Below are positions 29,455-39,804 of a stretch of 45,971 nucleotides of DNA, piece by piece. The position numbers and the translations under genes were made by a program. The stretch covers positions 1 to 45,971 of the forward strand of contig NZ_LGHL01000034.1 of NCBI RefSeq assembly GCF_001908205.1, in the 5' to 3' direction. The notes under the pieces were generated by a model. The model was not told the DNA's origin. It did not search any database and saw only the letters and a program-made list of their open reading frames with translations. The stretch comes from Bradyrhizobium sp. NAS80.1. Its GTDB lineage: Bacteria; Pseudomonadota; Alphaproteobacteria; Rhizobiales; Xanthobacteraceae. The stretch's first letter is position 1; each line of letters opens with the position of its first letter.

Positions 29455-29915
29455 ATGTCATCGTCTGAAGAACTCAACAACGCAGCACTCGCCTATCACG
29501 GTCTGTCACGGCCCGGTAAGCTCGAGATCCAGGCTCATCACGCCACTTGCCAATCAACGCAACCTGGCGCTGGCCCATTCGCCTGATGTTGCCGCGGACC
29601 GCAGCGAGAGCCAAGAACGGGGACCGCGTGCTCTGCCTTGGCAGTATCGGCTCGCTACCTAAAGCCCGCTATGGAAGGCAAGGCAGCACGCTTCAAAGAG
29701 TTCGCCGGTGTCGACGCGTTTGACATCAAGATCAACGTCGAGCTTATCGATCGCTGGTCGAGACCGGCGCCGCGGCTGAAGCCGGCGTTCGGCGGCACCA
29801 ATCTGGAGGACAGTCCGGCGCGTTTGGAGCTCGCCCCCAGCAGGAGGTCCATAGCTGCAAGGGCAACCGCGAGATCACAGCCGCGATCGCCGTCTCGCCT
29901 AAGCTGATCTTCCAG
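29455..29915 (+). pseudogene. Malic enzyme 5' remnant
   Basis: The ATG at 29455 begins MSSSEELNNAALAYHGLSRP then GKLEIQ, the typical start of rhizobial NAD(P) malic enzymes. Shifted frames continue with PLANQRNLALAHSPDVAAD, a small part of the glycine-rich region, KPAMEGKAARFKEFAGVDAF, DIKIN and PRLKPAFGGTNLED. The NAD-binding and phosphotransacetylase-like regions are absent and several stops intervene. Malic enzyme supplies acetyl-CoA and reductant in bacteroids; this copy is dead. Confidence 0.72.
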
Positions 29916-30322
29916 AAAAATATAGCCCGCGTTTTCGACGAGCAGATGAGTACTCCTGAGATCTACAATGGAGATCACTCGTCTGCACCGCGAGAAGCTG
30001 TGCGGAACTGATCTGATTTGATGCGCAATGATACTCTAGAAGACCCATACTTTTGTCAGCTTATAGCTATAATAGCGCCTCATCGGCAGGACCGAAGAGC
30101 CTCGCAAGGGTTGCCGTACGATGAGCCTTTTTGAATACGAACTCGGACTCTTGCGGATTTGATGGGTTAAGTGATGTCAGGTTTGGGTCATTTTCGACGT
30201 TCATCAGGGATTGTCGGCAGGTTGATGTTCGCTTCTGCCCGTAAGCGCCGAACCGGGGCCCAGCCAGAGGCGTTGCAGTAGGCCGGCCCGTGATTCAAAC
30301 TCCCAAACAGGGGGCTCGAACC
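29916..30322. other. No gene recognised between malic enzyme and IS remnants
   Basis: AT-richer than its surroundings, with short frames only. No promoter or repeat stands out. Confidence 0.4.
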
Positions 30323-30880
30323 ATGCGCTACGAACTCGCCGACGATGAATGGATTGCCATAAGGCCGATGCTGCCTAACAAGCCGCGTGGCGTTCCTCGG
30401 GTGAACGACCGACGTGTCCTGCGTGCATCAGCATGGAGCCTACATCACCAGGAATCGGCGCCAATCGATGGGAACGTCACGCGGCGGCTTGACGAGTAAA
30501 ATCCACGCGGTCGTCGAGCAATGGTTTGCCGGTACGGTTGGCGTTGAGCCCCGGCAAGACCCACGACGTTCGACTTGCCGGAAAACTGCTCTCTCGCCTG
30601 AAGCGCGGGTCAATGCTGCTTGCCGACCGTGGCTATGACGCCGACCGGATAAGAGAGCTGGCCATGAAAAAGGGGGCGTAGGCCAACATCCCCGCGAAAA
30701 GCAATCGCAGCAATCCGATCACCTTTATCGCGCTCGCAACCAGGTCGAACGGTTCTTCAACAGGATCAAACAATGTCGTCGTGTGGCGACGCGTTACGAC
30801 AGGCTTGCGGGAGACTACCTTGCCTTCGTCCAACTCGCATCCATCCGGCTATGGCTGGCCGCGCGTCCACGCCACTAATA
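30323..30880 (+). mobile_element. IS5-family transposase remnant (second type)
   Basis: Starts MRYELADDEWIAIRPMLPNK then PRGVPRVNDRRVL, the N-terminus of an IS5-family transposase. After a deletion and frameshifts come SRGGLTSKIHAVVE, GKLLSRLKRGSMLLADRGYD, ADRIRELAMKKGA with a stop, ANIPAKSNRSNP, NQVERFFNRIKQCRRVATRY and AFVQLASIRLWL. It differs from the element at 17810, which ends in a YKGRNVIERCFCRLKD version. Inactive. Confidence 0.8.
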
Positions 30881-31082
30881 GGCGAGCTAGCTGCCACGCT
30901 CTGACAACTCTCCCTGCCCCATCTGCTCGCAGATCCATGGGACGGCTGCTCGATCCCGATCGCGAAAACGCAGGAGGCAGGCACACTCTCATTGGAGATC
31001 AGCGGGACAACGATATTGCCGAAGACAATTGGCCGGAATGAGGTAGACGTCGACAGGAACTGCTCTTGGATTTAGGCGCCCT

Positions 31083-31382
31083 TCACACCGCCTTCGCTTC
31101 TGCCGAAACGTGAGTTTGACAATTGGCCGGGCAAACCCTGGCACATGCACCGCAGCCGATGCATGCGCCTTGGTCACTTATAACCATCATCTTCTTCTCA
31201 ATCTCATCGTCCTCGTCATCGTCGAGATCGACAAGTTCGCCCTCCTCGCTGATCCCCTTCAGCGTCATGACATCACGACCACATACCTTAAAACAGCGGC
31301 CGCAGCCGATGCACTTCTTGGCATCAATTGAGTTCAGGTAGTCCGGCGTCCAACGGCGACCATCACGCGCTACAACTGACAT
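31083..31382 (-). CDS. fdxB: Nif-specific ferredoxin III (FdxB)
   Basis: 99 residues with two 4Fe-4S motifs, CIGCGRCFKVCGRD and CIGCGACARVCPANC, separated by an acidic linker rich in Asp and Glu (DLDDDEDDEIEKK). This is the FdxB-type ferredoxin at the end of nifENX operons. It overlaps the previous gene by 13 bases. It probably donates electrons in FeMo-co assembly or to nitrogenase. Intact. The 200 bases downstream, up to the IS remnant, hold nothing recognisable. Confidence 0.92.
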   Translation of the reverse strand: MSVVARDGRRWTPDYLNSIDAKKCIGCGRCFKVCGRDVMTLKGISEEGELVDLDDDEDDEIEKKMMVISDQGACIGCGACARVCPANCQTHVSAEAKAV

Positions 31383-31594
31383 GATTGAAGACCTTTAGGC
31401 TCTTCCAGCTGATCTAGTTCCCGTCTCTTGCGCTCGAGTTCATCGAAGGCATCATGCGCCTTCTGCGCCACCGCCATGATCGAGGACCAATTGACGGGCA
31501 ATTCCTCCGAGAGATCGTGTAGATCCATTTTGGCCTGCGTCGCTCTTGCCGAAAGCTTCTTCAAGTCTTCTTTCAGTCCTTCACGATCATTCAT
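31370..31594 (-). CDS. CCE_0567-type nif-associated helical protein
   Basis: 74 residues, strongly helical and charged: LKEDLKKLSARATQAKMDLH, DLSEELPVNWSSIMAVAQKA, FDELERKRRELDQLE. LPxNWxxI and DLHDLxE are marks of the small CCE_0567/DUF683 family found between the DUF269 gene and fdxB in nif operons. Its function is unknown. Order and overlap with fdxB are as usual. Confidence 0.88.
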   Translation of the reverse strand: MNDREGLKEDLKKLSARATQAKMDLHDLSEELPVNWSSIMAVAQKAHDAFDELERKRRELDQLEEPKGLQSCQL

Positions 31595-31603
31595 GAGGCA
31601 TCC

Positions 31604-32071
31604 TCAATAATTCGCTACGTCGGGAAATTTCCTGATCATGTTTTCGCCTTCCCTGACATATTTGTCACCCTCGCTCGCAAGCTTTGCGAGACTATCGAAG
31701 CCAAAGCGATGCACATCGCGTAGCTGCTTGTTCACTACAATCAGCCGGCCGCCGATCAGCACTATGCGACCAAAGCCTTCACGATGCATCGTCAACACCG
31801 GCTGGATCATCACCGCGGTCGCCCTCTCGATCGAAAGCGAGACCGCGTTAAAGAACACTTCGAGCCGCTGGATCGTATTGGGATCCGGATCGCCGACGAT
31901 CGGAAGTTCGCGTCGTTTCTCCCTATGCAAGATATAAGGTTCGAGCAGGTCGATATCGCTCCTGTTCTGCCAAGTCCCATGCGAAGCTTGGGCGCGCCAA
32001 AGCTTGACCAGCTCTTTGACGATCGGCGCATCGAGCGCGCCGTTTCGTTGCACTATGTCTGCGGCCTCCAC
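31604..32071 (-). CDS. NifX-associated protein (DUF269)
   Basis: 155 residues from a GTG at 32071 with GAGG about eight bases upstream; no in-frame ATG is available near it. [40 protein letters not shown] and [20 protein letters not shown] follow the DUF269 family, always linked to nifX. It is thought to act in FeMo-co assembly. It sits 10 bases after the nifX stop. Confidence 0.9.
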   Translation of the reverse strand: MEAADIVQRNGALDAPIVKELVKLWRAQASHGTWQNRSDIDLLEPYILHREKRRELPIVGDPDPNTIQRLEVFFNAVSLSIERATAVMIQPVLTMHREGFGRIVLIGGRLIVVNKQLRDVHRFGFDSLAKLASEGDKYVREGENMIRKFPDVANY

Positions 32072-32081
32072 TATGTCATCC

Positions 32082-32474
32082 TCACTCGTCGAAATCAGTG
32101 CGCTTTTGATCTTTAGCCAAGGCTTTGCGTAGCCAGGGGGGTGGCGTTCCCTTCAGTACGCGCTTGAGTCTTTCGAGCAGCACCAGGATGTTCTCAGGCT
32201 TGCTCACTTTGATCGGATGGATCTTGTTGGCTACCACCCGCGCGGCAGCGGAACCTCCGATGGCTGCGACATAGAGGATGGCGCAGCCTTTGATCGCCGC
32301 GATTTTCGGCACGATCTTGTCCTCGTCGCCGTCCTCCTTGAGATCGCCTTGAAATTCCACGACGTTCAGAAATACGTACCCCTCCGACCCGACGTCATAG
32401 ATTGCGATATTTCTGGCCCAACCAAAATGCGCGTCGACACGCTGCAAGTCTTGGGTAGCGAACGCCACTTTCAT
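32082..32474 (-). CDS. nifX: NifX, FeMo-co precursor carrier
   Basis: 130 residues. [20 protein letters not shown] is the NifX/NifB C-terminal-type fold start, then [20 protein letters not shown] and [20 protein letters not shown]. NifX binds NifB-co and VK-cluster during transfer to NifEN. The ATG overlaps the nifN stop (ATGA). Intact. Confidence 0.94.
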   Translation of the reverse strand: MKVAFATQDLQRVDAHFGWARNIAIYDVGSEGYVFLNVVEFQGDLKEDGDEDKIVPKIAAIKGCAILYVAAIGGSAAARVVANKIHPIKVSKPENILVLLERLKRVLKGTPPPWLRKALAKDQKRTDFDE

Positions 32475-33859
32475 GCAACTGACCTCTCTGTTCGCCCGGT
32501 CCTCGAGAGCAGTTTCGAGTCCCGCCAAGTATCTGGCGTAGGCCTATGATTCTGCTCGCGGTCCGCGATCACGAGATTCGCGATGGCGAAGATCAGATCG
32601 CGCGTGCCCCGATAGCCGACCGATATATGGTGTCCTGCGCCTACCCTATCGAACATCGGAAAGCCGGCCCGATAGAACGGAATTTTCAGCTGCGCCGCCG
32701 CTTGCCGGCCATGAGAATGCGTGATGAGCAGATCGCAATTCTTGTTCTTGGCCAGCTCTCCTAGATCCTCGAGGTCGCCGATCAGCACCTCCTGCGTCTC
32801 GACCCGCTCCAGCACCGGCGAGTGCGTGGTCGTCACGGCCGCGATCACGTGAACGCCCATATCGTGCAGCATGCTCGACAGGTCGAACAAGAGGTCCGGC
32901 TCGGCTCCTATTGCAAGCCTGCGACCACCGATAAGAAAATGCCCGTCCAGCATCGCGTCAGCGAGCTGCCCGCGCTGACGCCGATATTTTGCCGGCACTG
33001 AACGGCCGCTGATCTCGCTCAGAAAGGCGATGAATTCATCGTTGGGAATAAGACCACACAGTCGCTCAAAGAGTCGAAATGGCACGCCAGTCTTGGCCTG
33101 CATTGCCTCTGCAGCTCGCCGCATCTGCGAACCGATGGCAATAGTCCAGCCTGCCCGGCCCATGGCCGCGACTTCGTCGACCCCGATGCCGCCGATCGTC
33201 GTCGGTGTGAACTCATCGGGGATATGCCCATCGAGCGATCCAGCAACGTCAGGTAGGAAGGATGGCTGCAAGCCGAAATCTTCAAGGATGTTTCGGAGCT
33301 CATCCAGATCACCCGGCGTCAGGTGACATCCAGGAAGAACGTTCACCCGCGCTGGATCACGCGGCGCCTCGACCGAAGGCGTCTCAACTAGCACCTCGAC
33401 CATCCGCGCAACAGCCCTCTCCCAGCCATCCTGGAACGCGTCCTTGAAATCGGGCGTCGATACATAGACCAGAGGCAATCTGGCGAGTTGGGGATGCTTC
33501 TCGCGAACAAGCTTAATGTAGGCGTCAACATCGTCGCCATTGGTTTCCGTTACACCCGTCGAGCAGATACCGATTATCTCTGGTTTGGCGCGGTTGAAGA
33601 TATTAAGTATAGCCTGATCGAGGTTTTCGTAGCCGCCGAGTACGGTCGTGACCTCGGTCATCGCCGTGGTCTGCAAGGGAACCGCCTCCTTGAAATGCCG
33701 CACAAACAGTGTGAGCCCGAAGGACGTGCACCCTTGAGGGCCGTGTAGAATCGGCATCGCCCCGCGCAGCCCCATGAAGGCGAATGCCCCGCCAATCGGC
33801 TGGCTCATCTTCAGCGGGTTGACGGCGCAAGCCTTCTTCGGCGTCATGAGGATAGCCAT
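32471..33859 (-). CDS. nifN: NifN, FeMo-co scaffold subunit
   Basis: 462 residues from the ATG at 33859 (MAILMTPKKACAVNPLKMSQ), eight bases after the nifE stop, with GGGGATG just upstream. GLRGAMPILHGPQGCTSFGL and VRHFKEAVPLQTTAMTE are the conserved NifK-like cluster-binding region, and VSTPDFKDAFQDGW follows. NifN pairs with NifE to form the scaffold on which FeMo-co is completed. Intact. Confidence 0.95.
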   Translation of the reverse strand: MAILMTPKKACAVNPLKMSQPIGGAFAFMGLRGAMPILHGPQGCTSFGLTLFVRHFKEAVPLQTTAMTEVTTVLGGYENLDQAILNIFNRAKPEIIGICSTGVTETNGDDVDAYIKLVREKHPQLARLPLVYVSTPDFKDAFQDGWERAVARMVEVLVETPSVEAPRDPARVNVLPGCHLTPGDLDELRNILEDFGLQPSFLPDVAGSLDGHIPDEFTPTTIGGIGVDEVAAMGRAGWTIAIGSQMRRAAEAMQAKTGVPFRLFERLCGLIPNDEFIAFLSEISGRSVPAKYRRQRGQLADAMLDGHFLIGGRRLAIGAEPDLLFDLSSMLHDMGVHVIAAVTTTHSPVLERVETQEVLIGDLEDLGELAKNKNCDLLITHSHGRQAAAQLKIPFYRAGFPMFDRVGAGHHISVGYRGTRDLIFAIANLVIADREQNHRPTPDTWRDSKLLSRTGRTERSVA

Positions 33860-33867
33860 GACATCCC

Positions 33868-35511
33868 CTATTCCGCCGCCTGAAACATGGCAGGCGGCGA
33901 ACGAAGAATATTCTCGATCCGTCTGCTGCAGCAACCACCGGCCTCATTGGTGTGCTGTCTGACTGCTTCAACGCTCGTTAGACCATGTGAACAAGTCGCG
34001 TCCTCGATTGTGCCGAGATCAACTGTGTTGCAGACGCAGATCTTCTTGGCCCGGCGGGCCGTCTCGCCGATCGCTTCGTCGGAGATGCTAGCGATGGCCT
34101 GCGAGCGCACCTTCACCATCGCTCTCGCCAAGGCGTTCCAGGGCGTCGGTCGGCGAAGTTGCTCCCACATCGGATTGGACAGAGATTTGTCAATCTCCTC
34201 GACGAGCTTGACCATTCCGACGTAGCCCATGTAGGCGTGGCAACGCTCCTGGTTGATGTCGAGCCAGGGCGTCGCCGTTTTCAGCGCGACGAACTGCGAC
34301 TTACCGCCCGAGAGCATGATGTCCGCTTTCGCGTCTTTCAGTATTCTGTACATCTCTCGCGGTGGCATGTCCTCGATCATGTGCGCATCCTGCCCCATAA
34401 GCTGCTTGATGCGATCTTTGTCCTCCTTGGTGGACTTCTTTACGCTGGTCCCAACCAATTCCAGTCCGGCTTCCTGTAGCGCGGCAACGACCGACCAGGA
34501 CTTGACGCCGCCGGTAATCAACAAGACCTTCTTGCCGTTGAAACGTGCCTTGTATGGCTCGATTGCAGTCCAAGCGCGCGCTTCCTCGCGTGCGATCACC
34601 GACTCTGTGCGCTCGATCAAATGATCGGGTGCACCGCGCCCCACCAGCAGTCGTGCGATCTCTCGCAGAGAGTCGCTGGAGTCCTGAATGCCGTAGAACG
34701 AGCCTTCGAAAAACGGGATCTCATATCGCTCCTCCATCTTACGCGCGACATTGATCAAAGACTTTGAACACACCATCATGGCGGCACGGGCCCGGTGTGA
34801 CGAGGCGACTTCGCGATACTTGCCATCGCCTGAGATGCAGGAGAGGATGCGAATACCAAGTTCCTCAAACAGAGGTTTAATCTGCCAGAGCTCGCCGGAC
34901 AGATTGTATTCCCCAATCAGATTGATGTCGTAAGCCGTGGTGTCGTCCGGCTCTTGGGTTCCGATGACATGTTCGAGCAAGGCCTCGCCGGCGAGCTTGC
35001 TGCCGAGGTTCTTTGAACCGACGAACCCCGGCGAATTGACGGGGATCACCGGTTTGCCAAACTTTCCCGCAGCCGCCTTACAGACGGCGTCGATATCGTC
35101 GCCTATCATGGCTGGCACGCAAGTCTGGTAGACGAAGATGGCAGGCGGGTCGTATTTGTCGATTATCTGCTTAATCGCCTTGTAGAGTCGTTTTTCGCCC
35201 CCGAATACGATATCCGTTTCGTTCATATCCGTCGTGAATGCCGTGCGCCACAGGTTCGAGCCCGATGACGCCGCACTGCGACTGTCCCACGAATTGCCTT
35301 CGCAAGCGATCGGACCATGCACCAAGTGAGCGACGTCGGTAAACGGCTGCAGCGCTATCTTGGCGCCGTCAAAAGCGCAACCTCCGGCGGCGCCACCCGG
35401 CTGTAGCTGCTTGGTACAACCCTTCTTGCGCTCACTCTCCGGCTTGCTGCCATTCTTGGCGCAGCCCGGCTCGTTGAAAATGTTCCGGACCGTGGCCCGT
35501 AGCGAACTCAT
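33868..35511 (-). CDS. nifE: NifE, FeMo-co scaffold subunit
   Basis: 547 residues. GCAFDGAKIALQPFTDVAHL and VHGPIACEGNSWDSRSAAS near residues 45-85 are the NifD-like P-cluster-position motifs of NifE. VYQTCVPAMIGDDIDAVCKA and NLSGELWQIKPLFEELGIRI follow. The C-terminus has EDATCSHGLTSVEAVRQHTN. It forms an alpha2-beta2 complex with NifN. A 100-base gap with a strong hairpin separates it from nifK. Intact. Confidence 0.96.
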   Translation of the reverse strand: MSSLRATVRNIFNEPGCAKNGSKPESERKKGCTKQLQPGGAAGGCAFDGAKIALQPFTDVAHLVHGPIACEGNSWDSRSAASSGSNLWRTAFTTDMNETDIVFGGEKRLYKAIKQIIDKYDPPAIFVYQTCVPAMIGDDIDAVCKAAAGKFGKPVIPVNSPGFVGSKNLGSKLAGEALLEHVIGTQEPDDTTAYDINLIGEYNLSGELWQIKPLFEELGIRILSCISGDGKYREVASSHRARAAMMVCSKSLINVARKMEERYEIPFFEGSFYGIQDSSDSLREIARLLVGRGAPDHLIERTESVIAREEARAWTAIEPYKARFNGKKVLLITGGVKSWSVVAALQEAGLELVGTSVKKSTKEDKDRIKQLMGQDAHMIEDMPPREMYRILKDAKADIMLSGGKSQFVALKTATPWLDINQERCHAYMGYVGMVKLVEEIDKSLSNPMWEQLRRPTPWNALARAMVKVRSQAIASISDEAIGETARRAKKICVCNTVDLGTIEDATCSHGLTSVEAVRQHTNEAGGCCSRRIENILRSPPAMFQAAE

Positions 35512-35565
35512 CCGCCTCTCCTGTCAACTGAAGCGATCTACAAAAGAATCGATCCGTCATGGGTT

Positions 35566-35596
35566 GTGTCATCGCCGATCTAACCGGCGATGACAC
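35566..35596 (-). repeat. Perfect 11-bp hairpin between nifK and nifE
   Basis: GTGTCATCGCC and GGCGATGACAC form a perfect 11-bp stem with a 9-base loop, 16 bases past the nifK stop, with no T run. It probably protects the nifDK mRNA or reduces read-through into nifEN. The nifH-nifQ gap has a comparable arrangement. Confidence 0.6.
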
Positions 35597-35611
35597 CCGC
35601 ATCGTTCGCCA

Positions 35612-37168
35612 TCAACGAATGATGTCAAAGCTATAGTCGGTCTTGCCGAGAAGGCTGGTCTTCTTGTCGATCTCGTCGAAGATCTTGTCGAGAATCTTCA
35701 CCAGCACATTCATGCCGCCTTGATAGCCCCATACTGGAGAACGGTGATGGTGATGGCGATCAAACACAGGAAAGCCGATACGAATCAGCGGCGTGCCGGT
35801 GTCTCGTTCCAAATACTTGCCATAGGTGTTGCCAATCAGGTAATCGACAGGCTCGGTGAACAAGAGCGAGCGCATGTGCCAAAGGTCTCGCCCCGGATAC
35901 ACATTGCAGTCCTGCCCAAACGTCGAGCCGGCCAATAGCGCCTTTGTTTTCTCCTCCCAAGCCTTATTGCCGTTTGTAGACAGCACATGGATCGGTTCGG
36001 CGCCGAGCTCGAGCAGGAAGGCGGCCAACCCGTAGCAGAGATCTGGATCGCCATAGATGGCGAATTTTTTGCCATGGATGTGCGCGCTGGAGTCAGTCAT
36101 CGCATCGACCAAGCGGCCGCGCTCTCGCGCTAGTTCTTCCGGGATGCCTTTGCCGCTGAGAAGCGACAATGCCATCAGGAAGTCATCCGTTGCGGATACG
36201 CCCATAGGGTAATTGAAAGCTAGAACATCTTGGCCATGGTCGGCGATGAACGGAAGCGTTTTTTCCGTGGACCACTGTTGCATAGAGATCGTCCCCTTGG
36301 CGTGAACCGCGTTCGCGGCCTCGTCGAGTGTAGTGCCACCGTCATACATCCGAAACTCGCCGTCTGTCGGTGTATCAAACACTTCGGAATTGTCGGCGAG
36401 GATGGTATATTCGACGCCCATTAATTCCAAGATGCGTTTGATCTCACGAAGATTGCCGACGGTATAGCCGTCGAAGCCGCCAATGAAGTTGACCTTGTCA
36501 TTCGGTTTGCGCTCAAGCTTCGGGGCTGTTCCTGCCTTCCCGTCCCAAAAATGCTCCAGGATGCCCTTGAGCGCATTGTCATAGCCGGTGATGTGGCTGC
36601 CGACGAACGCCGGAGTATGCGCAAATGGCACGTCGAAATCCGCCGGAACAGCCCCCTTTTCCTTAGACGTCTTGATGAAGGCATTGAGGTCGTCCCCGAT
36701 CACCTCGGCCATACAGGTGGTGGAGACCGCAATCATCTTCGGCTTGTACATGTTGTAGCTGTTGGCGAGCCCGTCGACCATGTTGTTAAGGCCGCCGAAT
36801 ACCGCTGCGTCCTCTGTCATCGAAGAGGAGACGCACGAGCTCGGCTCCTTGAAGTGCCGCGACAGATGGCTGCGGTAATAGGCGACACAGCCTTGAGAGC
36901 CGTGCACGAATGGCAGCGTGCCCTCGAAACCAACTGAGGCGAATACGGCGCCCAGTGGTTGGCAGGCCTTGGCCGGGTTTATCGTCAACGCTTCCCTCGC
37001 AAAATTCTTTTCGCGATACTCTGGCGTTTTTGTCCATTCTTTTACGCGTTCAACCTCTGCCGGATCGCGGGGATTCTCGAACGCTTTCTTTTTGGCCAGC
37101 ATCTGCTGGTACTCCGGACCGCGGAACAGTTCGAAGTGATCGAGCACGTGTTCTGCACTCTGCGCCAT
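35612..37168 (-). CDS. nifK: NifK, nitrogenase MoFe protein beta chain
   Basis: 518 residues from [20 protein letters not shown], with AAAGGGT upstream. The P-cluster cysteines are in [28 protein letters not shown] and [18 protein letters not shown] is the usual NifK end. It forms the MoFe protein with NifD. It starts 73 bases after the nifD stop. Intact. Confidence 0.97.
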   Translation of the reverse strand: MAQSAEHVLDHFELFRGPEYQQMLAKKKAFENPRDPAEVERVKEWTKTPEYREKNFAREALTINPAKACQPLGAVFASVGFEGTLPFVHGSQGCVAYYRSHLSRHFKEPSSCVSSSMTEDAAVFGGLNNMVDGLANSYNMYKPKMIAVSTTCMAEVIGDDLNAFIKTSKEKGAVPADFDVPFAHTPAFVGSHITGYDNALKGILEHFWDGKAGTAPKLERKPNDKVNFIGGFDGYTVGNLREIKRILELMGVEYTILADNSEVFDTPTDGEFRMYDGGTTLDEAANAVHAKGTISMQQWSTEKTLPFIADHGQDVLAFNYPMGVSATDDFLMALSLLSGKGIPEELARERGRLVDAMTDSSAHIHGKKFAIYGDPDLCYGLAAFLLELGAEPIHVLSTNGNKAWEEKTKALLAGSTFGQDCNVYPGRDLWHMRSLLFTEPVDYLIGNTYGKYLERDTGTPLIRIGFPVFDRHHHHRSPVWGYQGGMNVLVKILDKIFDEIDKKTSLLGKTDYSFDIIR

Positions 37169-37241
37169 TGGCAACACCCTTTTAGATATAGTTTTGATTA
37201 CTGTGGACTACGGCTCTCGGCTGAGAGCGCACCTACTTGCG

Positions 37242-38744
37242 TCATTCTGCGGCTAAGAGCTTCGGCTTCGGGACATCCTTCCAAGGCGCCTTCACCTTCT
37301 TCCAGATTGGTGAATTAACGGCCATGTCCATATCGCGCGCGAAGATCGCAAAACCGTCATAGCCGTGATATGGACCGGAATAGTCCCAGGAGTGCATTTG
37401 CCTGAACGGCACACCCATCTTCTGGAACACGTATTTTTCCTTGATACCTGACCCGACCAGGTCGGGTTGGAGCTTCTCTACGAAGCGCTCAAACTCGTAG
37501 CCATTGAGGTCGTCGTAGATGAGCGTGCTGTCCTTCACGTAATGCTGGGCGGTGCGCTGATAATCGTCGTTGTGACCGAACTCATATCCAGTGCCGATAA
37601 CTTCCATTCCGAGGTCCTCATACGCGCCGATCACATGACGAGGCCGCAGTCCGCCGACGAACAACATCACAGTCTTGCCTTGGAGGCGCGGCCGATATTT
37701 CGCGATCACCGCATTTACCAGCGGCTGGTATTTCTCGATCACCCGCTCGGCGCCCTCTTTGATTTTGTCATCGAAAAAGCTCGCAATCTTGCGCAACGAT
37801 TCCGCGATCTTCGATGGTCCGAAGAAATTGTATTCGCACCAGGGAATGCCGAACTTCTCTTCCATGTGGCGCGAGATGTAGTTCATCGAGCGGTAGCAAT
37901 GCAGAATGTTAAGCTTTGCCTTGGGCGTTGCCTCCAGCTCGGCCAGTGATCCGTCGCCGGACCATTGCGCAATCACGCGTAGCCCCATTTCCTCCAGCAA
38001 AATCCGAGACGACCAAGCATCGCCGCCAATATTGTAGTCGCCGATGATCGCGACATCATAAGGCGTCGACTCGAACTCCGGCTTGCTGTCGGGCCCATTC
38101 TTGTCGAAAATCCAATCGCGCACCGCGTCGTTGGCAATATGGTGGCCGAGCGATTGCGACACGCCACGAAAACCTTCGCAACGGACCGGAACGATGGTCT
38201 TTCCGTCATATTCATTAGATTTCGCTCTAGACACCGCCTCAATGTCATCGCCGATCAGGCCGATCGGACATTCCGACTGGATGGTGATGCCATTGTTGAG
38301 CGGGAACAGCTCCTGGATTTCGTCAATGAGTTTGATGAGCTTCTTGTCCCCACCGAACACGATATCCTTTTCCTGAAAATCGGAGGTTAGCTGTAAGGTC
38401 ACGAACGTATCTATTCCCGTGGTGCCGACGTAATAATTGCGCCGCGAGCCCCACGAATACTGGCCACAACCGACCGGGCCGTGGCTGATATGGACCATGT
38501 CCTTGATAGGTCCCCAGACCACGCCCTTGGAACCCGCGTAGGCGCACCCCCGAATCGTCATCACGCCGGGTATTGATTTTAGGTTGGACTTGACCCCGCA
38601 GTCCGATTTGCCCGACTCGTGAACATTCAGGTGCTTGGCGCGCCGCTTCGCGGTCTTCTCCGGATAGACTTTCAATGTCTCCTCAATCAGCTCCTTGTTT
38701 CGCGCTCTGATTTCCGCTGCGCTCTGGGTCGTTACGAGGCTCAT
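37242..38744 (-). CDS. nifD: NifD, nitrogenase MoFe protein alpha chain
   Basis: 500 residues. The P-cluster cysteines are in [37 protein letters not shown] and [15 protein letters not shown]. The FeMo-co ligands are the cysteine in [12 protein letters not shown] and the histidine in [18 protein letters not shown]. First gene of the nifDKENX operon, with the promoter at 38800. Intact, and together with nifH, nifK, nifE, nifN and nifB it shows that the core nitrogenase genes are preserved. Confidence 0.98.
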   Translation of the reverse strand: MSLVTTQSAAEIRARNKELIEETLKVYPEKTAKRRAKHLNVHESGKSDCGVKSNLKSIPGVMTIRGCAYAGSKGVVWGPIKDMVHISHGPVGCGQYSWGSRRNYYVGTTGIDTFVTLQLTSDFQEKDIVFGGDKKLIKLIDEIQELFPLNNGITIQSECPIGLIGDDIEAVSRAKSNEYDGKTIVPVRCEGFRGVSQSLGHHIANDAVRDWIFDKNGPDSKPEFESTPYDVAIIGDYNIGGDAWSSRILLEEMGLRVIAQWSGDGSLAELEATPKAKLNILHCYRSMNYISRHMEEKFGIPWCEYNFFGPSKIAESLRKIASFFDDKIKEGAERVIEKYQPLVNAVIAKYRPRLQGKTVMLFVGGLRPRHVIGAYEDLGMEVIGTGYEFGHNDDYQRTAQHYVKDSTLIYDDLNGYEFERFVEKLQPDLVGSGIKEKYVFQKMGVPFRQMHSWDYSGPYHGYDGFAIFARDMDMAVNSPIWKKVKAPWKDVPKPKLLAAE

Positions 38745-38799
38745 GCTGATGTCCTTCGAAGCTTTCCTGTTGGAATGGGGAGCAGTCGGTCAAGCCTTT

Positions 38800-38815
38800 T
38801 GCAACGAGCATGCCA
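38800..38815 (-). promoter_or_regulatory. nifD sigma-54 promoter
   Basis: Minus-strand TGGCATGCTCGTTGCA matches the -24/-12 consensus, about 55 bases upstream of the nifD start. Confidence 0.9.
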
Positions 38816-38878
38816 GCGCCGAGTGAACGCAGAAACGAGCGGATTTGGAATCAGTTAGCGCGTGAAGCGACCGAATGT

Positions 38879-38944
38879 TGTTGTGAATGCGACAGTTTCG
38901 CCTCGTGCAGATCAGTCCCCGTTCGCCATGTTAGAAACAGAACA
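38879..38944. promoter_or_regulatory. Two NifA sites upstream of nifD
   Basis: TGTTGTGAATGCGACA (38879-38894) and TGTTAGAAACAGAACA (38929-38944) are both exact TGT-N10-ACA sites, about 65 and 115 bases from the -24 element. The outer site ends 14 bases before the decayed sufS 3' end. Confidence 0.85.
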
Positions 38945-38957
38945 AGCGCGGTCCACG

Positions 38958-39804
38958 CTATGAGCTGCACGGCAATTCTCTACGGTAGTGGGTACCTGGC
39001 GGACCGAGCTGGATGGCGCGCATAACGAAGAGAACCAGAGACAGGGCGGCATGAGCCAAGTTCCCAGCGCGTCCTACAACCGTCGTCCCGATCATGCGTA
39101 GCGGGCTGAAGCCGCCGAGCTCTCCGTAGGCGAGCCGCGCGCCTTCGGGTTTGCGTATCTTTGCCTTGCCCATAGAGTTGATGTAGTCCGCAACAGCGCC
39201 CAACCGCATCACCTCCACATCGGCTGCGCACCTAGCCCGGCGCTACGGGGGACCAGCATAGCTGACGCGTCAAAGCGAGACCTCACGGATCGTCTCACCG
39301 CCCCTGTTAAGCCGGCATCGACGTCAGAACTGCATACTTACCGTAAGGGTACATCGATGCCTGTTGGACCATACAATTGGCCCGTCATCACATAAAAATC
39401 GGGATCAATGTCGCGTACAACGATATTCCAGATAGGCGCTTGCCTGCGAACCACCGAGCGGCAGGGGGTGCGGCGAGCACGCGCGCTGCTCACCACATCT
39501 ATGCGGGCGGGACGGTGCCGAGCACGTTAGACAGGCGTGATCCTGACCATCTTGGTACGCCAGAAGTCGCGCGAATTGTACCACCTTGCCACGCCCCCAT
39601 AGGCCACTGTCGCAGCGCTCTCGAGTGAGTGCAGGCGGCCACGTACCACTGGCATATTCGCACGCGCAGGCTTAGTTTGTCCGATCGACCACCGTCTTGC
39701 AAATTTTGCGCAGCTGCGGTGTTATCGAGGTGAACTAGCGGCTTGCCACGGACATCAGAGCAAGCGCAGACAGCTCCCCACCCAGTCGAGCGTATCCTTT
39801 TCAT
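38958..39804 (-). pseudogene. sufS cysteine desulfurase remnant
   Basis: At the 5' side the minus strand reads RGKPLVHLDNTAAAQ and, in another frame, RGRLHSLESAATVAYGGVAR, both from the SufS N-terminus. At the 3' side EVMRLGAVADYINSMGKAKI, LAYGELGGFSPLRMIGTT come from the SufS C-terminal domain. The region is about 0.85 kb instead of about 1.2 kb, so the middle with the PLP lysine and the end with the catalytic Cys are lost. It abuts the nifD NifA sites. Confidence 0.72.
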
